Origin: Chloroflexota bacterium | GTDB taxonomy: Bacteria > Chloroflexota > UBA6077 > CF-72 | Assembly (NCBI GenBank): GCA_019247515.1 | Contig: JAFAOS010000310.1 | Coordinates: 1 to 63,556 of the forward strand | DNA length: 63,556 bases | Direction: 5' to 3' | The notes under the pieces: model-generated | Told to the model about the DNA's origin: nothing | The model's database searches: none | Seen by the model: only the letters and a program-made list of their open reading frames with translations | In this document: positions 33,406-40,957 of the stretch, one piece after another | Position numbering within the stretch: position 1 is the first letter of the stretch | How the letters are laid out: every line of letters starts with the position of its first letter | Position numbers and translations under genes: made by a program

Positions 33406-35016
33406 TTACGGCTGGACCGTGACCGACGCGTCGGGGCGGTGGATCAGGACGTCGGCCGTCAGACCCACCGCCGCGGCGCTCACGCTCGTTTCCAGCGCCG
33501 TGCGCACCACGGCCACGGGGTCGACCAGGCCGCTCGTCCACGGGTCCACCCAGTCGCGGCGCAGCACGTCGTACACCAGACGGCAGCCGCGAGCCTGCTC
33601 GATGATGGGGCCCGCGTCCAGGCCCGCGTTGCCCAGGATGGCGCGCATGGGCTCAGCCAGGGCCTCGGCCAGCGCGTTGAGGCCCACCCGCACGTCGTCA
33701 TCTGCGCTCATGCACAGCAGCGCCGGAGCGCACGCCAGCAGCGCGGCGCCGCCGCCAGCGACCACGCCCTCCTCGAGGGCCCCGCGCGCCGAGCGAACCG
33801 CGCCTTCCACGCGCAGCTTCAGCTCCGCTTGCTCACCGCTGGTCGGCGCGCCGACGTGCACGATCGCCGAAGTGCCGGCGAGCTTGCCGATGCGCTCCTG
33901 AATCTTGGTCGTGGCAAACACGTCGAGCTTCTGGGTGCCGTTCAACTCCGCGCGCGCTTCCGAGATTCGCTCTCGAATCCGCGCTTTGCTGCCACCACCA
34001 CCCAGGATGCCGAAATTTGTCGGCGTCGCCCAGGCCTGACGCGCCGTGCCAAGGTCCTCGAGTGTCACGTCCGCCAGGCGGTCGCCGCCCGCCTCGCTGA
34101 CACACCGCCCGCCGGTGATGATGGCCAGGTCTTCCAAAATGCGTGCACGCTGCTCGCCCATGGACGGCGCGCGCACCGCCATCGCGCCTTCGAGCACGCC
34201 GCGATCGCGGTTGACCGACAGCAGGCCGACCGCCGAGTCCTTGATCTCGGGCGCGACGATGAACAGGACCCGCTCATCAGCGGCGACGCACGCTTCGACG
34301 CACGGCAGCAAGTCCTCGGCGCGCGCCAGAACGTGGTCGGTGACCAGGACGCGCGGATTGAGCAGCCGCGCGCCACCGGTTTCGTTGGAACGCAGCAGAA
34401 ACGTGGACAGATAGCCTTCATTCCAGCGGACCCCGTCCTGGTAGTCACACGTCGTCCGCGTTGTCTGCGCGTCCTCGACCAGGATCGCCCCGTCGGCGCC
34501 GGCCGCGTCGATGACCTCGCCAAGCATCTCGGCGACATCGCGCTCGCGGATGGTGCCCGCGATCAGTCGCGTAATGTCGGCGGGACCGTCGATCGGGCGT
34601 GATTGTTGGCGTAGCTCGGCCAGCACCACCTCGAGACCGCGTTCGAGCCCTCGCCGCACCTGCATCGGGTTGCCGCCCGCCTCCACGTAGCGCAGCGCGT
34701 TGCGCAGGATCGCGTGGGCCAGGACAGCCGCGGTACTGCTGCCGTCGCCGACCAGCTCGTGCGTCTGCCAGGCCAGGTGGCGGACCAGCATGGCGCCCAT
34801 GTCTTCGAAGGGATCGGCGAGCTGCAGCGTGCGGCGTGCAATGGTCGCTCCGCTGTCCAGCACTTCGGGTGGGTCCGGGCCGATCAGTCGGCCCACGACC
34901 ACGGTGCGCGCCAGCGGCCCGAGCGTTGGGCGCACCAGGGCGGTCATGCGCTCGACGCCACGTAAGAACGCGCCGCGCGCCATTCGACCGTGCAGCATCT
35001 GCCGCGCGGGCGTCAT
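33406..35016 (-). CDS. Divergent GroEL-like (cpn60/TCP-1) chaperonin paralog
   Basis: 536-aa group I chaperonin relative. Conserved: TLGPLARTVVV (GroEL T30-LGP), VLDSGATIARR (Asp52 position), the nucleotide loop GDGSSTAAVLAHAIL (GroEL GDGTTTATVLA) and EEGVVAGGGAALL near 420. The catalytic Asp398 of GroEL, in RVEDAL, is here glycine (RVEGAV, G405), so ATP hydrolysis should be strongly impaired. The Gly-Gly-Met tail is absent (ends SVTVQP). No groES is adjacent. Starts at ATG 35016, only 24 bp from the divergent ATG 35041. It is likely a specialised second chaperonin rather than the housekeeping one; a regulatory, holdase or binding role is inference. Confidence 0.88.
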   Translation of the reverse strand: MTPARQMLHGRMARGAFLRGVERMTALVRPTLGPLARTVVVGRLIGPDPPEVLDSGATIARRTLQLADPFEDMGAMLVRHLAWQTHELVGDGSSTAAVLAHAILRNALRYVEAGGNPMQVRRGLERGLEVVLAELRQQSRPIDGPADITRLIAGTIRERDVAEMLGEVIDAAGADGAILVEDAQTTRTTCDYQDGVRWNEGYLSTFLLRSNETGGARLLNPRVLVTDHVLARAEDLLPCVEACVAADERVLFIVAPEIKDSAVGLLSVNRDRGVLEGAMAVRAPSMGEQRARILEDLAIITGGRCVSEAGGDRLADVTLEDLGTARQAWATPTNFGILGGGGSKARIRERISEARAELNGTQKLDVFATTKIQERIGKLAGTSAIVHVGAPTSGEQAELKLRVEGAVRSARGALEEGVVAGGGAALLACAPALLCMSADDDVRVGLNALAEALAEPMRAILGNAGLDAGPIIEQARGCRLVYDVLRRDWVDPWTSGLVDPVAVVRTALETSVSAAAVGLTADVLIHRPDASVTVQP

Positions 35017-35027
35017 CGCGCGTGTGG

Positions 35028-35033
35028 AAGAAT
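35028..35033. promoter_or_regulatory. Shared AAGAAT/ATTCTT -10 candidate in a 24-bp divergent gap
   Basis: Only 24 bp separate ATG 35016 (minus) and ATG 35041 (plus). AAGAAT reads as a weak -10 seven nt before the plus-strand ATG, and its complement ATTCTT lies 11 nt before the minus-strand ATG. Neither gene has a Shine-Dalgarno in this gap, so both messages must be leaderless or start within the opposite gene. Confidence 0.3.
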
Positions 35034-35040
35034 CGCGGGC

Positions 35041-36270
35041 ATGGCCCACATCACCGCGGTGCGCCCAATCTGCACGGCGCCCGATGGTATACGTCTTGTC
35101 GTCGTCAAGGTGGAGACCAGCGACCCTGGACTGTACGGTCTCGGCTGCGCGACTTTCACACAACGGCCGCTGGCGGTGGTCACCGCGATCGAGCAGTACC
35201 TGGCGCCATTCGTGATCGGGCGTGACCCCGACGACATCGAGGACATCTATCAGTCCGCCTATGTGAGCTCGTACTGGCGCAGTGGTCCGGTGCTCAACAA
35301 CGCGCTCTCGGGCGTCGACATGGCTCTCTGGGATATCAAAGGTAAGCGCGCGGGCATGCCCGTCTATCAGTTGATGGGCGGCAAGTGTCGGTCGTCCGCG
35401 GCGCTGTACGCGCATGCCTCGGGCGCCGACCTCCAGGAGCTCGAGGACAACGTGCTTCGTTTCATGGAGCAGGGTTATCGGTACGTGCGCTGCCAGATGG
35501 TTGTGCCTGGCTACTCGACGTATGGCTCGGCGGCCCACACCCAGGTGAGCACCAACATCCCGCCCCACCTGCGACTCAGCCAGCAGCCGTGGGAACCCAC
35601 GCCGTATTGCCGAATGGTGCCGCGGATGTTCGAGCACCTGCGCAGTCGGGTCGGCGAGGAGGTCGAGCTACTCCACGACGTTCACGAGCGGATTCCGCCC
35701 ATCCAGGCCATTGGCCTGGCCAAGGAGCTGGAGCAGTACCACCTGTTCTTCCTGGAGGACTTGCTGGCCCCCGAGGACAACGACTACTTCCGGATCGTGC
35801 GGCAGCAGACCAGCACGCCGCTGGCGATGGGTGAGCTGTTCGTGAATCAGGCGGAGTACGTGCCGCTGATTCGCGACCGGTTGATCGATTTCATCCGCGT
35901 GCACATCTCGGACATTGGCGGGCTGAGCATGGCGCGCAAGCTGGCAGCGTTCTGCGAGTTTTTCGGTGTGCGAACCGCCTGGCACGGACCCGGCGACGTC
36001 TCGCCAGTCGGCCACGCGGCGAATCTGCAACTGGACCTGGCGTGCCACAATTTCGGTATCCAGGAGCGGCACGTCTTCGGCGAGCGCACGCGCGAAGTCT
36101 TTCCCGGCTGTCCAGACATCCGCGACGGCGCCCTGTGGTCCAACGACCAGCCCGGATTCGGCATCGACGTCGACGAAAAACTGGCGGCGAAGTATCCGTT
36201 CCCCGAGCACCCGCTCAACGGCGCCTGGCCCGCCGTACGGCGCATCGACGGAACGGTCATTCGGCCCTGA
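35041..36270 (+). CDS. Enolase-superfamily D-mannonate dehydratase-like protein (ManD/RspA type)
   Basis: 409-aa enolase-superfamily protein close to the ManD/RspA subgroup, which dehydrates D-mannonate or D-gluconate. Landmarks: LYGLGCATFTQRPLAVVTAI, IEDIYQ and YVSSYWRSGPVLNNALSGVD, MALWDIKGKRAGMPVYQLMG, ELLHDVHERIPPIQAI (metal Asp and catalytic H/R loop), FFLEDLLAPEDND (Glu), MGELFVN (Glu) and RTAWHGPGDVSPVGHAAN (His). C-terminal WPAVRRIDGTVIRP is typical. ATG 35041; upstream in-frame codons overlap the divergent chaperonin gene. Followed after 20 nt by uxuA, so the two form an operon. Confidence 0.9.
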   Translation: MAHITAVRPICTAPDGIRLVVVKVETSDPGLYGLGCATFTQRPLAVVTAIEQYLAPFVIGRDPDDIEDIYQSAYVSSYWRSGPVLNNALSGVDMALWDIKGKRAGMPVYQLMGGKCRSSAALYAHASGADLQELEDNVLRFMEQGYRYVRCQMVVPGYSTYGSAAHTQVSTNIPPHLRLSQQPWEPTPYCRMVPRMFEHLRSRVGEEVELLHDVHERIPPIQAIGLAKELEQYHLFFLEDLLAPEDNDYFRIVRQQTSTPLAMGELFVNQAEYVPLIRDRLIDFIRVHISDIGGLSMARKLAAFCEFFGVRTAWHGPGDVSPVGHAANLQLDLACHNFGIQERHVFGERTREVFPGCPDIRDGALWSNDQPGFGIDVDEKLAAKYPFPEHPLNGAWPAVRRIDGTVIRP

Positions 36271-36290
36271 ACCGACAGGAGGCTTTCCCA

Positions 36291-37295
36291 ATGCGACCAG
36301 GCTTCGGACAGTTCAACGTCGCGACCCCCGAGTTCCTGCAATTCGCGGCACAGTTCGGCGCCACCGACGTGCTGCTCAATACTCCGTTGTTGCCGGGCGC
36401 GCAACGCTGGGAATTACACGACCTGGTGAAGCTGCGGCTGAGCGTCGAGCAATACGGCCTGAAATTGACCGCGCTCGAAAACGTGCCCACCGCGTTCTAC
36501 GACCACATCATGCTCAATGGCCCGCGCCGCGATGAGCAGATCGACAACATGATCTACACGGTCCGCAACATCGCGCGAGCGGGCATCCCGATCTTTGGCT
36601 ATAACTGGATGCCCTCACACGTGTGGCGGACGCCACCCGCCTACATTCGCGGCGGGGCGGTCGCCACCGCGTTCGACGACGACATTGCGCAACGACTGCC
36701 GCTCACCCACGACCGCGTGTACTCCGAAGACGAGATGTGGGCGAATCTCGAACACTGGATCCGCATTATCACCCCGGTCGCGGAGCAGGAGGGTATCCGA
36801 CTCGGCATCCACCCCTGCGATCCACCGGTGGCGTCGCTGGGCGGCATCCCGCAGTTGCTCCGCAGTTTTGGCGCCTACAAGCGGCTGATCGAAATCTATC
36901 CGAGTGACTGCAACGCGATCGAGTTCTGTCAGGGCACGATGGCCGAGATGGACGACGAGGTCGACATTTACGAGAAGATCCGCTACTTCGGCTCACGCAA
37001 CAAGATCCTGTACGTTCACTTTCGCAATGTATCCGGCACCGTGCCGAGCTTCCGTGAAGAGTTCATCAACACCGGCTACGTGGACATGTACCGGGCGATG
37101 CAGACCTATTACGACGTCGGGTTCGACGGTTTCTTCATCGACGACCACGTGCCACAAACCTTCCAGGACACGGCGTGGGGCCATCGCGGTCGTGCGTTCG
37201 CCAACGGGTACATCCAGGCGTTGATCGAGGCGGTCACCAAACAGGGGCAGGCCACGCGCGAACCGGCACTGGCTGTGCGACAATCCGCCACATGA
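36291..37295 (+). CDS. uxuA: Mannonate dehydratase UxuA-type
   Basis: 334-aa TIM-barrel protein of the UxuA family, which converts D-mannonate to 2-keto-3-deoxygluconate in hexuronate catabolism and is unrelated in fold lineage to ManD. Landmarks: KLTALENVPT, YDHIMLNGPRRDEQIDNMIY, GIPIFGYNWMPSHVWRT, IRLGIHPCDPPVASLGGIPQ (His/Asp), NAIEFCQGTMAEM (Cys), KILYVHFRNVSGTVPSFREE (His) and FDGFFIDDHVPQ (Asp-Asp-His). AGGAGG about 8 nt upstream fixes ATG 36291. The stop overlaps the next start in ATGA. Finding it directly after a ManD-like gene is unusual, because both families can catalyse the same step. Confidence 0.9.
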   Translation: MRPGFGQFNVATPEFLQFAAQFGATDVLLNTPLLPGAQRWELHDLVKLRLSVEQYGLKLTALENVPTAFYDHIMLNGPRRDEQIDNMIYTVRNIARAGIPIFGYNWMPSHVWRTPPAYIRGGAVATAFDDDIAQRLPLTHDRVYSEDEMWANLEHWIRIITPVAEQEGIRLGIHPCDPPVASLGGIPQLLRSFGAYKRLIEIYPSDCNAIEFCQGTMAEMDDEVDIYEKIRYFGSRNKILYVHFRNVSGTVPSFREEFINTGYVDMYRAMQTYYDVGFDGFFIDDHVPQTFQDTAWGHRGRAFANGYIQALIEAVTKQGQATREPALAVRQSAT

Positions 37296-37531
37296 CCGAG
37301 GTGACGCCCGACGGTTGGGTGGCTGTATCCAGGGACTGCTTCGAATATAATTTCGTGCCCTGGGTCGGGCGGAAGTACGAAGCCTGGCTGCGTTCGTCCG
37401 CGCTGCCCCACCCCCTCGACCCAACTGGCCAGCTCCTGGTCCCGACACGCGTCTATGACGTGTTCAAGGCAGAACGGATCCCGCTGCAACGCATCAGCAA
37501 GCAGCAGCTGGCGGCCATCGGCGCGAGATAA
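37292..37531 (+). CDS. Small conserved-looking protein coupled to uxuA, function unknown
   Basis: 79 aa, not recognised. Soluble, mixed charge, with an aromatic cluster DCFEYNFVPWVGRKYEAWL in the first half and a basic C-terminus (RISKQQLAAIGAR). ATG 37292 overlaps the uxuA stop (ATGA), which argues that it is translated. It stops 4 bp before the convergent DASS transporter stop. No signal peptide or membrane segment. Could be a small regulator or accessory factor; no function is claimed. Confidence 0.6.
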   Translation: MTEVTPDGWVAVSRDCFEYNFVPWVGRKYEAWLRSSALPHPLDPTGQLLVPTRVYDVFKAERIPLQRISKQQLAAIGAR

Positions 37532-37535
37532 GGAG

Positions 37536-39347
37536 TCAGTAGAAGCGCCAGATGAACGGCACCCACACCAGCGCGATCACCGCGAACCACGTCAGCATCG
37601 GCAGACCCAGCTTCCAGTAGTCGTTGAACTGGTAACCGCCGGGCCCCATGACCATCATGTTGCCTGGAGTGGCGACTGGAGTAAGAAAGGCAGCCGCGGA
37701 CATCACGTTCACCGCCATCAGCATCGGGCGGCCCGAGACTCCGAAGGCAGCCGCGGCCGAGACCGCGATCGGAATGACGACCAGCGCGGTCGCCGTGTTG
37801 CTGATCAACTGACCAAGCACCGCGGTAATCAGGATCAACCCGAGCAGCAGCGGATAGGGTCCGGCGTCACCGGCGACGCGCACCAGCCCCTGGGCGATCT
37901 GGTCGGCGCCCCCGGTCGACTGTAGCGCGTGCGACAGGGGGACCATGCCGCCCACGAGCACGATGGTGGTCCACGAAATAGCGCGATACGCCTGATTGGG
38001 GTTGAGCACACCCAGCAAGATGAGCGCGCACGCGGCCAGCAAACCACCAATCGCGGGCGGCAACACGCCCGTGGCCAGCACGACGATCATCGCAATCAGG
38101 ACCGCAATGGCCCGGCCGGCGCCCGGACCCATTGGCACCGCTTGACGACGCACGACATCCGGGGAATCGACCACCAGGACGTCCGCGTCGTCGTAGTTGG
38201 CCTCCAGGGCGTCCCAACTGCCTTGCACCAGTAACGAGTCGCCGGCGGCCAGCGCGGTCTCCTGTTGCGGCAGCGTCTCGCCCTGGCGCTGGTGGGCCAG
38301 GATCAGCAGGTCGCCACTGCTGGCCACCATCCCCGGAAACACGCGCATGCCGATGGCCGCCGAGCGAGGCGGAATCATCAACTCCGCCACGCCGACCTGG
38401 CTGCTGAGCAGCGCGTCCGCTCCGTCGACCACGGCGGGCTCCACGAATGGCGCCAGCGCGTGCCCGTCCGCGAGCTCACTGATGCTTCCGGCGCTGCCTC
38501 GCAAGACCATGATGTCATCCGCATGGAAGACGTCGTCCGACGGTGGACCGCCACCCCCGGCGTACACGCCGACGATCTCTGTGTCGGGGTACGCCTTCAG
38601 GTCCAGCGCTGAGCGCGCGGTCCCGACCAGCGGCGAACCGCGCTCCACCCGGAGTCGCACCAGACCGCTCGGCAAGCGGTACTGTTTGACCATCGTGCGC
38701 GCGTAGTCGCTCAGATTGGGGGGAATGGATTTCGCGGTGCGCCGAGGCAGCAGACGGTCCCCGAACAGCACCACAATCGCGACCGTGCCCAGCAGCAGCG
38801 GCACGCCAGCCAGAGCGTATTCGAAGAAGCCGAATCCGCCGAGACCAGCGTCCGCGGCTGCCTCGGAGACGATGACGTTGATCGGTGTCCCGGTGAGTAC
38901 CAGCAGGGACCCCGCGTGCGCGCCAAATGCGAGCGGCATCAGCAGCAGCGAGGGTGAGCGTCCCAGTCGGATTGCGAGCACCACCACCATCGGCATGAGC
39001 GCCGCGACCGCGCCGTTGGGCGTAATCAGCGCGCTCAGCGCCGCGGCCAGCAGCATCGTCATTACCAGGAGCCGCACCTGACTGTTGCCGACCCGAGTGA
39101 TCAGTTGCTGGCCGACCCACGTGGTGACGCCGGTCGCATCCAGCGCCTCGCTGACGACAAACAGCGACGCGATGAAGATGACCACCGGGTCCCCGAAACC
39201 AGCGAAGGCCTGGTTCAGCGTCAGCAGCCCCGTCGCCCACAAGGACACGGCAACGCCGATGGCGACGATGCCAATCGGGAGCCGGTTCCAGATGAAGAGC
39301 GCCACCGCGGCGCCGAGGATGAGGAAGCAGATGGTGCTCTGCGACAC
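37536..39347 (-). CDS. SLC13/DASS-type transporter with two TrkA-C domains
   Basis: 603-aa membrane transporter of the divalent anion:sodium symporter/ArsB-NhaD group. N-terminal helices from STICFLILGAAVALFIWNRL; conserved SALITPNGAVAALMP (hairpin SNT-like region) and GSLLVLTGTPINVIVSE; two cytosolic TrkA-C (RCK_C) domains at roughly 215-385 (RLRVERGSPLVGTARSALDL; AELMIPPRSAAIGMRVFPG); second membrane half with NTATALVVIPIAV and FLTPVATPGNMMVMGPGGY. Substrates of the family are dicarboxylates, sulfate or other anions. GTG 39347 starts 20 nt after the pepA stop, with GGAGCG about 8 nt upstream. Last gene of the abgT-pepA-DASS operon. Confidence 0.88.
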   Translation of the reverse strand: MSQSTICFLILGAAVALFIWNRLPIGIVAIGVAVSLWATGLLTLNQAFAGFGDPVVIFIASLFVVSEALDATGVTTWVGQQLITRVGNSQVRLLVMTMLLAAALSALITPNGAVAALMPMVVVLAIRLGRSPSLLLMPLAFGAHAGSLLVLTGTPINVIVSEAAADAGLGGFGFFEYALAGVPLLLGTVAIVVLFGDRLLPRRTAKSIPPNLSDYARTMVKQYRLPSGLVRLRVERGSPLVGTARSALDLKAYPDTEIVGVYAGGGGPPSDDVFHADDIMVLRGSAGSISELADGHALAPFVEPAVVDGADALLSSQVGVAELMIPPRSAAIGMRVFPGMVASSGDLLILAHQRQGETLPQQETALAAGDSLLVQGSWDALEANYDDADVLVVDSPDVVRRQAVPMGPGAGRAIAVLIAMIVVLATGVLPPAIGGLLAACALILLGVLNPNQAYRAISWTTIVLVGGMVPLSHALQSTGGADQIAQGLVRVAGDAGPYPLLLGLILITAVLGQLISNTATALVVIPIAVSAAAAFGVSGRPMLMAVNVMSAAAFLTPVATPGNMMVMGPGGYQFNDYWKLGLPMLTWFAVIALVWVPFIWRFY

Positions 39348-39367
39348 GTGCGGCGCTCCAGCCAGCG

Positions 39368-40930
39368 TCAGGTGAGCGTCTTGAATGTCATCGCCAGGTC
39401 CAGCAGGAGCCTGGCGCCGAAGCCGGTGGCGCCCCAGGAGCGCCAGCCGTCGTCCGCGCCGACGCTCATGGTGCCGGCGATGTCCAGGTGCGCCCAGGGC
39501 CGCCCATCGACGAATTCCTCCAGGAACAGCGCGGCGGTAATCGCGCCGGCGTTGGCGTCGTCGCCCATATTCTTGAGGTCGGCAATCTCGGAGTTCAGCT
39601 GACGCCGGTAGCGACGTTCGAGTGGCAGCTGCCATACGCGCTCGTCGGTCCGATTCGCCGCGGCAATTACCTGGTCCACCAGCGGCTGATTGTTGCCGAG
39701 CAGCGCCGCCATCCTGGGGCCCAGCGCCCGCAGCGCGGCGCCGGTCAGCGTGGCGATGTCGACGATCGCATCCGGATGGTCGTTTTCGGTGGCGAGCACC
39801 AGCGCGTCGGCCATGACCAGCCGCCCTTCGGCGTCGGTGTTCTGGACCTCGACCGTCTTGCCGCCGTGCATGCGGAGCACGTCGCCCATTTTCATCGCCG
39901 AACCGGAGGGCATGTTGTCGGTACACATCAGGTAGCCGGTCACCGTGGTCGGGCAGTCGAGCGCCGCCAGGACCGACATGGCGCCGAGAATGGCGCCGGC
40001 GCCGGCCATGTCGTGCTTCATCAGCAGGTGCATGGCGTCGCCCGGCTTGATATTGATGCCCCCCGAGTCGTACATGATGCCCTTGCCCACCAGCGCCAGG
40101 TGGCCACGGCTCGTCCCTTTCGGGCGATACGTCAGTTTGACCATGCGCGGCTCGTGGGCGCTGCCGGCATTGACGCCGAGCAGCCCGCCGCAGCCAAGCT
40201 CGAGCAGCGCCTGGCGATCGAAGACCTCGACACCTAGCCCGCGACTGGCGGCCACCTGCTGGGCGACTTCGGCCATCCTTTCGGCAGTGAGGTAACTCGG
40301 CGGGGCGTTGCCGACGTCGCGGGTCAGCATGCATGCCTCCGCCGCGAGCCGACCCGCCTGCGCTCCGCGGCGCACGGCCTCCGCGCGATCATCGCCGGCG
40401 AGCAGCGTCAACTCGGCGAGCCGGACCGTCGTCGGCTGGGTATGAAACGGGTCGTACCGATAACGCGCGAGCAGCACCCCTTCGACAACGGCGCGCGCCG
40501 CGTCTTCGGGCTGGACGGGGCCGGTATTCACCAGGCTGATCGCCAGGTGCGCGTGAGTTGCCGAGGCGCGGGTGAAAGTGGCGGCCGCATCGCGGAGCAG
40601 GGCCGTATCGACCCGGGCGGCGTCACCGATGCCAATTGCCACCAGCGTGGGGCCACTGGCGCGGGGTAGTACCAGCGTCTGGCCCGGCTTGCCTTCGAAG
40701 CCGGCTGCGCCCAGCGCGGCACGATCCAGTCCGAGCTCAGCAGGCGGATTGCCCTCAGCAAGGACCGGCACGACCAGCGCTGTGGAGCTGGCTGGCAACG
40801 TCGGAGTAACAGAAATACTCACCTCCGCCGACCGATCCAGTGAGGGCGTGAGGTTGACGTCGAAGTATGCGATCTGTGAATCGCCGCCGACGGCGCGACC
40901 GTCAGTCACGGAGGACGATGTGATGGACAT
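39368..40930 (-). CDS. pepA: Leucyl aminopeptidase, M17 family
   Basis: 520-aa cytosolic metalloaminopeptidase removing N-terminal residues from peptides. Active-site sequence is clear: VGKGIMYDSGGINIKPGDAM (catalytic Lys and metal Asp), MKHDMAGAGAIL (Lys, Asp), the family signature NTDAEGRLVMADAL with the metal Asp/Glu and bicarbonate-binding Arg, then DIATLTGAALRALG and the late GATGFGARLLLDL. N-terminal non-catalytic domain about 1-190. ATG 40930 preferred over TTG 40957; GGAGTGAG lies about 12 nt upstream. It sits between an AbgT transporter gene (27 bp upstream) and a DASS transporter gene. Confidence 0.93.
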   Translation of the reverse strand: MSITSSSVTDGRAVGGDSQIAYFDVNLTPSLDRSAEVSISVTPTLPASSTALVVPVLAEGNPPAELGLDRAALGAAGFEGKPGQTLVLPRASGPTLVAIGIGDAARVDTALLRDAAATFTRASATHAHLAISLVNTGPVQPEDAARAVVEGVLLARYRYDPFHTQPTTVRLAELTLLAGDDRAEAVRRGAQAGRLAAEACMLTRDVGNAPPSYLTAERMAEVAQQVAASRGLGVEVFDRQALLELGCGGLLGVNAGSAHEPRMVKLTYRPKGTSRGHLALVGKGIMYDSGGINIKPGDAMHLLMKHDMAGAGAILGAMSVLAALDCPTTVTGYLMCTDNMPSGSAMKMGDVLRMHGGKTVEVQNTDAEGRLVMADALVLATENDHPDAIVDIATLTGAALRALGPRMAALLGNNQPLVDQVIAAANRTDERVWQLPLERRYRRQLNSEIADLKNMGDDANAGAITAALFLEEFVDGRPWAHLDIAGTMSVGADDGWRSWGATGFGARLLLDLAMTFKTLT

Positions 40931-40957
40931 GGCTGAGAAAAACTCACTCCAATGCAA

